Made by a program: the position numbers and the translations under genes
Assembly (NCBI RefSeq): GCF_002150035.1
Contig: NZ_NETS01000010.1
Location: 930,001-994,000 of the forward strand
DNA length: 64,000 bases
Reading direction: 5' to 3'
Source: Leptospira venezuelensis
GTDB lineage: Bacteria > Spirochaetota > Leptospiria > Leptospirales > Leptospiraceae
Notes under the pieces: generated by a model
The model's input: only the letters and a program-made list of their open reading frames with translations
The model's database searches: none
Told to the model about the DNA's origin: nothing
Part shown: positions 54,602 through 63,582 of the stretch, one piece after another
How the letters are laid out: each line of letters starts with the position of its first letter
Numbering within the stretch: the stretch's first letter is position 1

Positions 54602-57115
54602 CTAGTTCGAAACCAATTCTTTTTTAGGCCAATCTACAGGACGTTTTTGTCCTCTTTCTTCGATGAATTTAATAGTTGGATCAGCATCTTCGCTGTTTAC
54701 GAAATGTTTATATTTCTTTTGTTTTTCTGGATCATCTACTACGTCTTTCCATTCGCATACATAGGTCCCTACAAGATTGTCCATTTCTTCTTCTAAATCT
54801 TTGTTGATGCCTAACCTATCGTTGATGACCACATCTTTTAAATATTCTATTCCGCCTTCTAATTGTTCTAACCAAGCAGAAGTTCTTACAAGTTTGTCTG
54901 CGGTTCTAATGTAGAACATCATGAATCTATCTATGTACTTAACACAGGTCTCTTCATCCAAGTCGGCAGCGAGAAGGATTGCATGTTTAGGATTCACTCC
55001 TCCATTACCGCCAACGTAAAGGTTCCAACCTTTTTCAGTGGCGATGATACCAAAGTCTTTACCTCTTGCTTCTGCACATTCTCTGATACAACCTGAGACC
55101 GCTGATTTTAATTTATGAGGAGCTCTGATCCCTCTATATCTTTCTTCGATACGAATTGCAAACGCAGTGCTGTCTTGTACTCCGTATCTACACCAAGTAG
55201 AACCCACACAACTTTTAACGGTTCGCATTGCTTTACCGTATGCGTGTCCACTTTCAAAACCTTCTTCTACTAGATCTTTCCAGATGTCGGGAAGTTGTTC
55301 CATTCTTGCACCGAGTAAGTCTATCCGTTGGCCGCCAGTGATCTTGCAGTAAAGATCATATTTCTTTGCAATTTGACCGATCACGATCAATTTATCCGGA
55401 GTGATTTCTCCACCAGGAATACGAGGAACTACAGAGTAAGTTCCACCTCTTTGGATGTTTGCAAGATACTTATCGTTGGTATCTTGGATCTCCCTGTGTT
55501 TTTGGATTGGTTCGTTGTAAATACTTGCGATGATAGAAGCCACAGCAGGTTTACAAACTTCGCAACCATTCCCCATTCCATGAGTACGGATCATTTCTTC
55601 GAAGCTACGGATCCCTTTAACTTTTGCGATCTGGAACAACTCTTGTCTGGAATATTTAAAATGTTCGCAAACATGTTCAGTGACTACTTTACCTTGTGCT
55701 CGAAGTTCTTCCTTTAGGATGGAATTCATTTGAGGGATACAACCGCCGCAGCCGGTTCCAGACTTAGTGCATTCTTTCAAACCCTTTAGATTGGAACAAG
55801 AACCGGACCGAATCGCCCCTAAAAGATCACCTTTAGAAACGTTATTACAAGAACAGATCTTTGCATCATCCGGAAGAGAACCAAATGCGGAACCTTCTTC
55901 CGATGGAGTTCCTACAATCAAAGATTCAGGCTCAGCAGGAAGTTCTACATTATTTAAGTAAAGAGTAAGAAGGTTAGAATATGCATCCGCATCTCCTACC
56001 AATATTCCTCCTTTCAGTTTTTTACCGTCTGGAGAAAGTACTAATTTTTTATACACACCTGTGCGGGGATTTGTATAAGCGATAGGAAGATGTTCAGTTT
56101 GACCTAAAGCATCACCGAAAGAAGCAACATCCACTCCAATCAGTTTTAGTTTTGTAGAAAGATCGGAACCTGCATAAGATTTCGTTTTTTGTCCAGGGCT
56201 ACAAAGATTATAAGCGAGTATTTCCGCCATTTCATAACCTGGAGCCACGAGTCCATAAATCATTCCTTTATGAAGTGCAACTTCTCCGATTGCATAAACT
56301 CCGTAGACGTTTGTTCTTAACTCATCGTCTACAATGATTCCGCCTCTTTGTCCGACCTCTATTCCAGAATTTTTTGCCAGTTCATCTCTTGGCCGGATAC
56401 CTGCGGAAACAATCAACATCTCCACATCTAAAACGGAACCATCTACGAATTCCAATCCTTGAAAATTAGATTCTCCTAATGCTTGTTTGGTTTCCTTATT
56501 TAAATGAATACGAACACCTAAAGACTCTATCTTAGATTTTAGGACGGAAGAAGCGGCCTCATCTAATTGTCTTGGCATCAAACGTGATGCGAATTCAACT
56601 ACATGGCTTTCTTTTCCCATGTCTAAAACTGCTTTGGCAGCTTCTAAACCTAATAAACCGCCACCAAGTACTGCTACTTTGGAAACTTGTTTAGCATAAG
56701 ACATGATCTTTTCTAGATCTTCAATTGTGCGGTAAACGAAGACTCCTTGTTTATCCACACCATCGAAATTTGGGACAAAAGCAGAAGAACCGGTAGCAAT
56801 TACCAATTCATCAAAAAGCAATTCAGTTCCGGCAGAAGTAGTTACCTTTCTAGAAACTGTATCAACCGAGATTGCAGGCTCAGAAAGTAATAAGCGGATC
56901 CCATTGGCTCTGTACCAATCGGAAGGAGAAAGATAAAGTGAATCTGCGGATCTATTTGTAAAATATTCTGAAAGATGAACACGATCATAAGCTCTTCTAG
57001 GCTCTTCGCCTAAAATAGTTACTTCAAATTTTTCTGTTCCACCGTACTCAGCGACTTTTTCGGCGAATCTATGACCCACCATTCCGTTTCCAAGAATTAC
57101 TAACTTCCGTTTCAT
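54602..57115 (-). CDS. nirB: NAD(P)H nitrite reductase large subunit
   Basis: Reduces nitrite to ammonium with six electrons. The 837 residues hold, in order, an FAD/NAD-binding domain (VILGNGMVGHRFAEKVA start; VAVLGGGLLGLEAAKAVLD near residue 150), a BFD-like [2Fe-2S] segment (CSCNNVSKGDL, then GTGCGGCIPQ) and the siroheme/[4Fe-4S] domain. The latter has CVGSTWCRYG and SGCIRECAEARG near residues 650-690. Length matches NirB of other bacteria. It follows narK by 37 bp. Confidence 0.94.
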   Translation of the reverse strand: MKRKLVILGNGMVGHRFAEKVAEYGGTEKFEVTILGEEPRRAYDRVHLSEYFTNRSADSLYLSPSDWYRANGIRLLLSEPAISVDTVSRKVTTSAGTELLFDELVIATGSSAFVPNFDGVDKQGVFVYRTIEDLEKIMSYAKQVSKVAVLGGGLLGLEAAKAVLDMGKESHVVEFASRLMPRQLDEAASSVLKSKIESLGVRIHLNKETKQALGESNFQGLEFVDGSVLDVEMLIVSAGIRPRDELAKNSGIEVGQRGGIIVDDELRTNVYGVYAIGEVALHKGMIYGLVAPGYEMAEILAYNLCSPGQKTKSYAGSDLSTKLKLIGVDVASFGDALGQTEHLPIAYTNPRTGVYKKLVLSPDGKKLKGGILVGDADAYSNLLTLYLNNVELPAEPESLIVGTPSEEGSAFGSLPDDAKICSCNNVSKGDLLGAIRSGSCSNLKGLKECTKSGTGCGGCIPQMNSILKEELRAQGKVVTEHVCEHFKYSRQELFQIAKVKGIRSFEEMIRTHGMGNGCEVCKPAVASIIASIYNEPIQKHREIQDTNDKYLANIQRGGTYSVVPRIPGGEITPDKLIVIGQIAKKYDLYCKITGGQRIDLLGARMEQLPDIWKDLVEEGFESGHAYGKAMRTVKSCVGSTWCRYGVQDSTAFAIRIEERYRGIRAPHKLKSAVSGCIRECAEARGKDFGIIATEKGWNLYVGGNGGVNPKHAILLAADLDEETCVKYIDRFMMFYIRTADKLVRTSAWLEQLEGGIEYLKDVVINDRLGINKDLEEEMDNLVGTYVCEWKDVVDDPEKQKKYKHFVNSEDADPTIKFIEERGQKRPVDWPKKELVSN

Positions 57116-57152
57116 TTTTATCTATCTCCTTTCCTTTTTAGCAGGAGCCGGC

Positions 57153-58367
57153 TTAAGCCGACTCCAATTCTAAGGATTCGTTTTTTCTATTTTTTTCCCA
57201 AACAAAAGTGTTCATCATGAATAGTGAGAAGGCAGATAACGCAACCACCACAGATAACACTACGAATCCTACGGAGAAGGTTCCGGAAATCGCTTTCAAA
57301 GTTCCTAATAGATTCGGAACGAAAAATCCTCCCAAACCTCCGAACGCTCCTATAAAACCAGTAATGATCCCGATCTCTTTGCTAAATCTAAGTGGAACGA
57401 GTTGGAATACGGATCCATTACCTAAACCTAAGAAGATCATTAATGTGATGAAGAGCGGAAGTATAATACCTACGGACGGCAACCATGAGACAGCGATCAA
57501 ACAAGAAGCAACTCCTGCGAATACTCCAAGTAAAACTGATACACCGCCAAATTTGTCGGAAAGATATCCACCGATAGGGCGAACCAAACTTGCACCTAAG
57601 ATACAATAAGATGTATAAAATCCAGTGGTGACTTTATCTACACCGTATTGGTCATGGAAGAAGATAGGTAGGAAGCTTGCTATACCTACGAATCCACCAA
57701 ACGTTACGCTATACAGTAAACAGAAGAATAAAGCATCTCTGGACTTGATCGGTACTAAGTATTGTTTTAAAGGTTTTTTAGAAATTGTTCCTGGGCAATC
57801 TTTAGCAAAGAATAAGAAGAAAACGAAGGCAAAGGCTAAAGGAATAAGAGCAAGGCCGAAAACGGCATGCCATCCGAAGTTTCTCGCAAGATCAGGAGCG
57901 AAAAAAGTAGCAATCACAGACCCGCTATTTCCAGCACCTGCGATACCCATCACTAAACCTTGGTATTCTTTAGGATACCATCTGCTCGCTAAAGGAAGTG
58001 CTACTGCAAAACTTGCTCCTGCAGTTCCCAATAATAGTCCTACAAGAATTACTTCAGGAAGAGTATGAGCAAATTTCCAGCCAGCTAGTAGAGTAAGCAT
58101 TGTGACGCCCATTCCACAAAGACCGACAATCTTAGATCCGTAACGATCAGATAATAGCCCTAAAGGAATTCTTAATAATGTTCCTCCCAATAGAGGAACT
58201 GAAACCAACATACCCTTTTGGGCAGGGCCTAATTTGAATTCTTCTGAAATAAAGACGCCTAAAGCGGCAAGCAGCATCCATACCATGAAGCTGAAGTCAA
58301 AGTATAGAAAGGAGCTCACGAGCGATGGAAAGTGACCTATAGATAGAAATTCACGAAATTTTTTCAT
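57153..58367 (-). CDS. narK: nitrate/nitrite transporter of the NarK/NasA (MFS) family
   Basis: A 404-residue membrane protein with twelve predicted helices. The family's nitrate-binding motif is seen in VMGIAGAGNSGSVIATFFAP near residue 145 and a second glycine-rich repeat in FIGAFGGLGGFFVPNL near residue 345. Single-domain members import nitrate or exchange nitrate and nitrite; which occurs here is unknown, though the assimilatory setting favours uptake. It is the first gene behind the sigma-54 promoter. Confidence 0.9.
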   Translation of the reverse strand: MKKFREFLSIGHFPSLVSSFLYFDFSFMVWMLLAALGVFISEEFKLGPAQKGMLVSVPLLGGTLLRIPLGLLSDRYGSKIVGLCGMGVTMLTLLAGWKFAHTLPEVILVGLLLGTAGASFAVALPLASRWYPKEYQGLVMGIAGAGNSGSVIATFFAPDLARNFGWHAVFGLALIPLAFAFVFFLFFAKDCPGTISKKPLKQYLVPIKSRDALFFCLLYSVTFGGFVGIASFLPIFFHDQYGVDKVTTGFYTSYCILGASLVRPIGGYLSDKFGGVSVLLGVFAGVASCLIAVSWLPSVGIILPLFITLMIFLGLGNGSVFQLVPLRFSKEIGIITGFIGAFGGLGGFFVPNLLGTLKAISGTFSVGFVVLSVVVALSAFSLFMMNTFVWEKNRKNESLELESA

Positions 58368-58412
58368 TTAAAGCTCTCCGTTAACGAGCAGAAACGCTCA
58401 CATAGTGCTTAT

Positions 58413-58429
58413 AGCAAAAGTCGTGCCAA
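58413..58429 (-). promoter_or_regulatory. sigma-54 (RpoN) promoter of the narK-nirBD operon
   Basis: On the minus strand the sequence reads TTGGCACGACTTTTGCT: the -24 element TGGCACG and -12 element TTGCT with exactly four bases between, a match to the consensus TGGCACG-N4-TTGCW. It lies 46 bases before the narK ATG. An RpoN promoter here implies an NtrC-like activator and control by nitrogen supply. Confidence 0.9.
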
Positions 58430-58508
58430 GTAATTGGTTGAATTTTTGAAAAACGTTATATTAAGATAGAATGATATAAAAAATTAGATTCAGGCCTTCT
58501 TTTTCGAA

Positions 58509-58534
58509 CACTTATTTAAATTTTCTTATAAGTG
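58509..58534. promoter_or_regulatory. inverted repeat in the narK-nasA divergent region, possible activator site
   Basis: CACTTAT (58509-58515) and ATAAGTG (58528-58534) form perfect seven-base arms with a 12-base spacer, about 85-110 bases upstream of the sigma-54 promoter, a usual distance for an enhancer-binding protein. A second site, GCAT-N12-ATGC, lies at 58569-58588. The rest of the 290-bp gap holds the promoter of the fused nitrate reductase, which I could not locate with confidence. Confidence 0.5.
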
Positions 58535-58657
58535 AAACAAAGGATAAAGAGCAAAATTGCTAGAATTTATGCATATATTGTACATGATGCTTAATTTAAA
58601 TACGCATTATTTGAAATCGCCCATATTCTATTCCGAGATACTGCAAGTTTAGACGGA

Positions 58658-61600
58658 TTGGTTATAAAATTTATTAATTGGCATGAAAATTGCTATAAAT
58701 TGGTTGTGAATACAGAAAATGGATTTCGAAGCACCTGTTCCTATTGTGGGGTCGGATGCGGTGTATTGATTCAAAAAGAGGACGAGACTAGTTTTAAAGT
58801 CCAAGGGGATCCTGATCATCCTGCGAATAAAGGAATGTTATGCTCCAAAGGGATGAATCTGCATCACACCGTTTTGGATAAGAGCGATAGACTTTTATAT
58901 CCAATGGCAAGAAGTCCTAAAACTGGAGAATTACAAAAGACCGATTGGGATTCTGCATTAGGAGAGATCGCCAATCGTTTTAAAAATTTGATCAAAGAAT
59001 ACGGACCTGATTCGGTAGGTTTCTATGTGTCCGGGCAATTATTGACGGAAGAATATTATGTGGTGAACAAGCTCACCAAAGGTTTTTTAAATACAAACAA
59101 TATAGATACCAACTCCAGGCTATGTATGAGTTCTGCAGTTGTAGGTTATAAGATGTCCTTGGGTGAGGACAGTGTTCCTATATCTTACGATGATATTGAG
59201 ATTGCAGATTGTTTTTTAATCGCTGGCGCTAACCCGGCTTGGTGTCATCCAATTCTTTTCAGAAGGATAGAAGATAGAAAAAATTCAGACCCGAACGTTA
59301 AGATCATCGTAGTAGATCCAAGAAAAACGGAAAGTTGCGAGAATGCAGACTTACATCTTCAGATCATTCCTGGAACTGATATATTATTATTCAATGCAAT
59401 TGCAAGAAGTCTGATAGAGACAAATTCATTAGATCCAAATTTCATCAAATCACATACGGAAGGTTTCGAAGAACTAAAAGAGAGGGTATTTTCTATTAGT
59501 ATGGAAGAATATGCTGACTCTTGTGGAGTTTCAGAAGAATCTATTAGAGAAGCAGCTGGTCTGATCTCGAGTGCAAAAGGATTTCTAACTCTTTGGGCAA
59601 TGGGGCTTAACCAAAGTGTGGTTGGCGTTAATAAAAATTTAGCATTAATAAATTTGAATCTAATTACCGGTAAGATAGGCAAACCCGGGTCTGGTCCATT
59701 CTCCTTAACTGGACAACCGAATGCAATGGGAGGAAGAGAAGTGGGCGGATTATGCAATCTTCTTCCTGCCCATAGAAACCTTGCAGATGAAAATCACAGA
59801 AAGGAAGTAGCGGATTTTTGGGGCGTGGAATCTATTCGGGACAAACCGGGTTATTCAGCCACAGAGATGTTCGAAAATCTCAAAAACGGAAAGATGAAAG
59901 CGATCTGGATTGTTTGTACAAATCCAACTGTAAGTCTTCCGGATGCAAGAACCGTTGAGGCTGGACTTAGAAATGCAGAGTTAGTAGTTGTCCAAGATAT
60001 TTCAAATAGTCATGAGTCTATTCCGTTTGCTCATTATGTTCTTCCTGCTGCCGGTTGGACAGAGAAGCAAGGTACAATGACCAACTCGGATAGGAGAATA
60101 ACCTACCTTCCAAAAATTTTCAATCCACCAGGAGATGCAAAGGCAGATACCTGGATACTAACTGAGTTTGCGGAAAAGATGGGATTTGGATCTTCTTTCA
60201 ATTATAAGAATGAAGAAGAAGTCTTCTTAGAACATTGCCTTCTTACTAAAGGTACAAATCTGGATATTGGCGGTTTGGACTATTCTATCTTACAAGATAG
60301 AAGATCAGTGCAATGGCCCTTTCCTTCCAAGGACCATGAAGGAACTCCAAGATTATTTTCCGACGGAAAGTTTTATCGTCCGAATGGAAAAGCAAAAATA
60401 CATTCCGTAGAGCCGGAAGATACTTCCGAAAAAACAACAGAGAACTTTCCTCTTATTTTAACCACGGGTAGGATCAGAGACCAATGGCATACAATGACTC
60501 GTACAGGAAAGGTAAGAAAGCTCAAGGAGCATAAAAAGGAACCTTATCTAGAGATCCATCCTATTGATGCAAAAGAAAGAGAGATTATAGAATCACAAAT
60601 CGTAGAAGTCAAAAATGAAAGGGGAAGTGTTAGGGTTAGAGCTACGATCACTGAAAGTATCCGACAAGGAACTGTGTTCTTACCTATGCATTGGGGAAGA
60701 AAGAATGGAAATGATGAAGCGAGAGCAAATAATCTTACAAGTTCAAAGTTTGATCCATTCTCCAAACAGCCTGGGTTTAAAATTTCGGCTGTAGAGGTCC
60801 TTCCTTATAAAAAGCCTAAGGAAAAGATACTGATTGTAGGAGGAGGGAACGGAACTCTTGCATTCCTCAGAAAGTTCAGAGCCATCTCTCCTGATGATGA
60901 AATAACAGTATTATGTAAAGAAGAACATCCATTTTATAACAGAATTCTATTACCAGATTTAATCAGCGGAGATAAACAATTCTCCCAATTATCTGCCGTC
61001 AGCGAAGAAGAGATTGAATCCTGGAATATAGAAGTTAAATCTTCCATCTCAGTATCAGAGATACTTCCTGAAGGAAAGAAAGTAAAAGATTCCCAAGGTA
61101 ATGTATATTCTTATAACAAACTGATTATTGCAACTGGAAGTAGACCTTCTATCCCTAAATATATTCCAGAAAAGATGTTGGGGATTTTTAGTCTCCGTTC
61201 AAAAAACGATGCGGATAGGATTAAGGGATTTTTTGTTCCGAATACTCATGCGTTGATCGTGGGCGGAGGACTGCTTGGTTTAGAGTTAGCAGCTGCATTA
61301 AGATCTTTGCATGTAAATGTGACTGTTCTAGTAAGAACGGATAGATTGATGTCCAAACAATTGGACGAAATCTCAGCAGAAATTTTAAGAAAAGAAGTAG
61401 AAGCAAGAGGAATACAAATCTTATTCGATACTGAAATTTCCAAAGTATATGGAACGGAAAGGTTGGAGAGTGTTAAGTTCAGGGACGGCTCCAGCATTCG
61501 ACCGGATGGCATCGTATTTGCAGTTGGTACGGTTCCGAATTTGGAATTAGCTAAGGAAGCAGGGATTAATTGTAAGTCTGGAATATTGGTAAACGATTTC

Positions 61601-62218
61601 TTACAATCTAGTGATCCGGATATTTATGCGATAGGAGAAGTTGCTGAACATTCTACTGGAATGTACGGAACTGTTGCTGCAACTGAAGAGCAAGCTGAGT
61701 TTGCGGCTTGGCATATGTATGGATATAAGATTGGTTCTTATTCGGGTTCCATGCATTCTAATCTTCTGAAAGTACCTGGCTTAGAGTTGGTCTCATTGAG
61801 ATTACCTGATGTTCCAATGGACGAAGCAGGTCCCGAATACGAAGAGATTGTATTCTTCGACAAAAGAAAGGGTCGTTATAAAAAATGTATCATTAAAGGA
61901 GATCGTTTAGTAGGAGCGATCTTGGTAGGAGATAAATCTGAGTTTTCAGAATTTAAGGCTATGATCTCTTCCGGAATTGAGCTAGGCGATAAGAGAGATA
62001 GACTTCTTACCGGATCTTCTCCGCTGAAACCTCCAATAGGTCCTTTAGTCTGTTCTTGTAATGGAGTAGGAAAAGGTAATTTAGAAGAAGAGATCAGAAA
62101 CGGTGTCTGTGATCTTAAAACACTTTCGGAAAAGACTGGTGCGGGGACAGGTTGCGGAAGTTGTAAGCCTGAGGTGTTGAAAATTTTAAGAGAGACCGGA
62201 GCGGTTGCTCCGGCCTAA
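58658..62218 (+). CDS. NasA-type nitrate reductase fused to a NirB-like FAD reductase and BFD domain
   Basis: A single 1186-residue chain that reduces nitrate to nitrite. Residues 1-720 are the molybdopterin-bis-MGD catalytic part with [4Fe-4S] cysteines C27, C30, C34, C62 and the likely Mo-ligand C157 (RLCMSS), and TTGRIRDQWHTMTRTG later. Residues 725-1100 are an FAD/NAD(P)H oxidoreductase (LIVGGGNGTLAFLR; ALIVGGGLLGLELAAALR) like the N-terminus of NirB. The last 60 residues are a BFD-like [2Fe-2S] domain (CSCNGVGKGNL; GTGCGSCKPE). The start is a TTG; a GTG at 58706 is also possible. Confidence 0.88.
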   Translation: MVIKFINWHENCYKLVVNTENGFRSTCSYCGVGCGVLIQKEDETSFKVQGDPDHPANKGMLCSKGMNLHHTVLDKSDRLLYPMARSPKTGELQKTDWDSALGEIANRFKNLIKEYGPDSVGFYVSGQLLTEEYYVVNKLTKGFLNTNNIDTNSRLCMSSAVVGYKMSLGEDSVPISYDDIEIADCFLIAGANPAWCHPILFRRIEDRKNSDPNVKIIVVDPRKTESCENADLHLQIIPGTDILLFNAIARSLIETNSLDPNFIKSHTEGFEELKERVFSISMEEYADSCGVSEESIREAAGLISSAKGFLTLWAMGLNQSVVGVNKNLALINLNLITGKIGKPGSGPFSLTGQPNAMGGREVGGLCNLLPAHRNLADENHRKEVADFWGVESIRDKPGYSATEMFENLKNGKMKAIWIVCTNPTVSLPDARTVEAGLRNAELVVVQDISNSHESIPFAHYVLPAAGWTEKQGTMTNSDRRITYLPKIFNPPGDAKADTWILTEFAEKMGFGSSFNYKNEEEVFLEHCLLTKGTNLDIGGLDYSILQDRRSVQWPFPSKDHEGTPRLFSDGKFYRPNGKAKIHSVEPEDTSEKTTENFPLILTTGRIRDQWHTMTRTGKVRKLKEHKKEPYLEIHPIDAKEREIIESQIVEVKNERGSVRVRATITESIRQGTVFLPMHWGRKNGNDEARANNLTSSKFDPFSKQPGFKISAVEVLPYKKPKEKILIVGGGNGTLAFLRKFRAISPDDEITVLCKEEHPFYNRILLPDLISGDKQFSQLSAVSEEEIESWNIEVKSSISVSEILPEGKKVKDSQGNVYSYNKLIIATGSRPSIPKYIPEKMLGIFSLRSKNDADRIKGFFVPNTHALIVGGGLLGLELAAALRSLHVNVTVLVRTDRLMSKQLDEISAEILRKEVEARGIQILFDTEISKVYGTERLESVKFRDGSSIRPDGIVFAVGTVPNLELAKEAGINCKSGILVNDFLQSSDPDIYAIGEVAEHSTGMYGTVAATEEQAEFAAWHMYGYKIGSYSGSMHSNLLKVPGLELVSLRLPDVPMDEAGPEYEEIVFFDKRKGRYKKCIIKGDRLVGAILVGDKSEFSEFKAMISSGIELGDKRDRLLTGSSPLKPPIGPLVCSCNGVGKGNLEEEIRNGVCDLKTLSEKTGAGTGCGSCKPEVLKILRETGAVAPA

Positions 62219-62249
62219 AGAACTCGCAAAAGGTAGATAAGGGATAAGA

Positions 62250-62426
62250 TTACTCTATATCCAGATCTATATCTGGTTTATCCGCGATAAAATCTTCTTG
62301 GGAGTAGATCACTTCCAAAACATCGTCCATCCAATCCGGGGAGCCGTCGAACAAAGTATCTTTTGTTCTGTATTTTTCTATGATACGGCTATGCTTAATG
62401 ATCTGCTCTTTGGTCACTGCGTTCAT
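62250..62426 (-). CDS. small conserved-looking hypothetical protein
   Basis: A 58-residue acidic protein, start at the ATG at 62426 (MNAVTKEQIIKHSR), ending DKPDIDLDIE. A longer reading from 62543 adds 39 residues with a basic, hydrophobic stretch and no ribosome binding site that convinces me. It could be real because of its acidic bias, but I do not recognise it. It follows the ndk terminator. Confidence 0.4.
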   Translation of the reverse strand: MNAVTKEQIIKHSRIIEKYRTKDTLFDGSPDWMDDVLEVIYSQEDFIADKPDIDLDIE

Positions 62427-62611
62427 ATTATTAGCTTCGGTCGAAACGGTGGTTTTATTTCGCCTACGTAGGAAAAATAGAGAAAGATATTTCCAAAAAG
62501 TACAAGAAAAATTTGTTATAATCCGGATTTTTTTCTCCGACAAGAACGTCGGTCAAGGGAGGTCTTTATATAAAACGAATGTTAGGTTGTTGTATATTAG
62601 AAGATATTAAT

Positions 62612-62645
62612 AAAAAACCCGGTGGTCTCTTTAGGGACACCGGGT
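62612..62645 (-). terminator. intrinsic terminator after ndk
   Basis: On the minus strand ACCCGGTG (62645-62638) pairs with CACCGGGT (62624-62617) around a 13-base loop in which GTCC/GGAC-like bases extend the stem, followed by a T-run of six. Confidence 0.88.
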
Positions 62646-62669
62646 CTATAAAAGGAAAGATTCGTTCTA

Positions 62670-63083
62670 TTAGAAGAGTTCGTTTCCTTTGAAGAAGAAG
62701 CTGATCTCTAATGCAGCGTTATCATCCGAGTCAGAACCATGTACTGCGTTTGCTTCTTTACTTTCTGCGAATAAAGCTCTAATGGTGCCTGCAGCAGCTT
62801 CTTTCGGATCTGTAGCTCCGATTACGTCTCTCCAATGTTGAACCGCATTGTCTCTCTCCAAAGCAGCTGCAACGATAGGTCCAGAAGACATATAGCCACA
62901 AAGATCATTATAGAAAGGACGAGCCGAATGCACTTTATAGAATTGTTTTGCATCTTCGAGAGAAAGTTTAAGATATTTAAGTCCTAAAATTTTGAATCCT
63001 TCTTTTTCGATTCTTTGTAGGATATCGCCGACATGTTTGTTTTTTACTCCGTCGGGTTTGATCATGATAAATGTTCTAGCCAT
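62670..63083 (-). CDS. ndk: nucleoside diphosphate kinase
   Basis: Transfers the gamma phosphate of ATP to other nucleoside diphosphates. The 137 residues include [16 protein letters not shown] at the start and the catalytic histidine in [10 protein letters not shown] near residue 116. Usual length. It lies 13 bp after coaD and is followed by a strong terminator, so it ends an argG-coaD-ndk unit. Confidence 0.96.
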   Translation of the reverse strand: MARTFIMIKPDGVKNKHVGDILQRIEKEGFKILGLKYLKLSLEDAKQFYKVHSARPFYNDLCGYMSSGPIVAAALERDNAVQHWRDVIGATDPKEAAAGTIRALFAESKEANAVHGSDSDDNAALEISFFFKGNELF

Positions 63084-63096
63084 TTTTATTCCTTAG

Positions 63097-63582
63097 TTAC
63101 TTGTGGTATAATTTTTTAAGTAATGCTTTGCTAACGTGTTCCGGCACTTGAGCGGATACATCCCGGCCATGTCTTGCCACTTCTTTTACGATTGTAGAAG
63201 ATACGAACGAGTAGTCGTTTGAGGACATCAGGAAGATTGTTTCTACTTCCGGGGCGAGCTTTCTGTTCATTAGAGAAATTGCATATTCATAATCAAAGTC
63301 AGTGACTGCTCTAAGTCCTCTGATGATACTTTTTGCTCCTCTCTTTTTACAATAGTCCACTGTCAGTCCCTCGAAAGTGTCTATTTCTAGATTCTCCCAA
63401 CCTTTGGTTGCTTCTCTGATGAATTCTATTCTTTCTTCGATAGAAAAAAGTAGACTTTTATTGGAGTTTACCGCAACACCTATGATCACTTTATCGAATA
63501 GACCTATGGACCTTTGGAGAATGTCCAAATGTCCTCTAGTTAAAGGATCGAAGGAGCCAGGATAAACAGCAATTCTTGTCAT
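63097..63582 (-). CDS. coaD: phosphopantetheine adenylyltransferase
   Basis: Makes dephospho-CoA from 4'-phosphopantetheine and ATP. The 161 residues have [15 protein letters not shown] with the nucleotidyltransferase T/HxGH motif, [12 protein letters not shown] near residue 90, and [17 protein letters not shown]. Length is typical. Its ATG overlaps the argG stop by four bases. Confidence 0.96.
   Translation of the reverse strand: MTRIAVYPGSFDPLTRGHLDILQRSIGLFDKVIIGVAVNSNKSLLFSIEERIEFIREATKGWENLEIDTFEGLTVDYCKKRGAKSIIRGLRAVTDFDYEYAISLMNRKLAPEVETIFLMSSNDYSFVSSTIVKEVARHGRDVSAQVPEHVSKALLKKLYHK

Noticed and set aside
57208..58068. Two long rightward frames (133 and 147 codons) opposite narK
   Set aside because: They are antisense to a well-conserved transporter gene; low-complexity Pro/Lys/Thr composition is typical of the opposite strand of membrane proteins.
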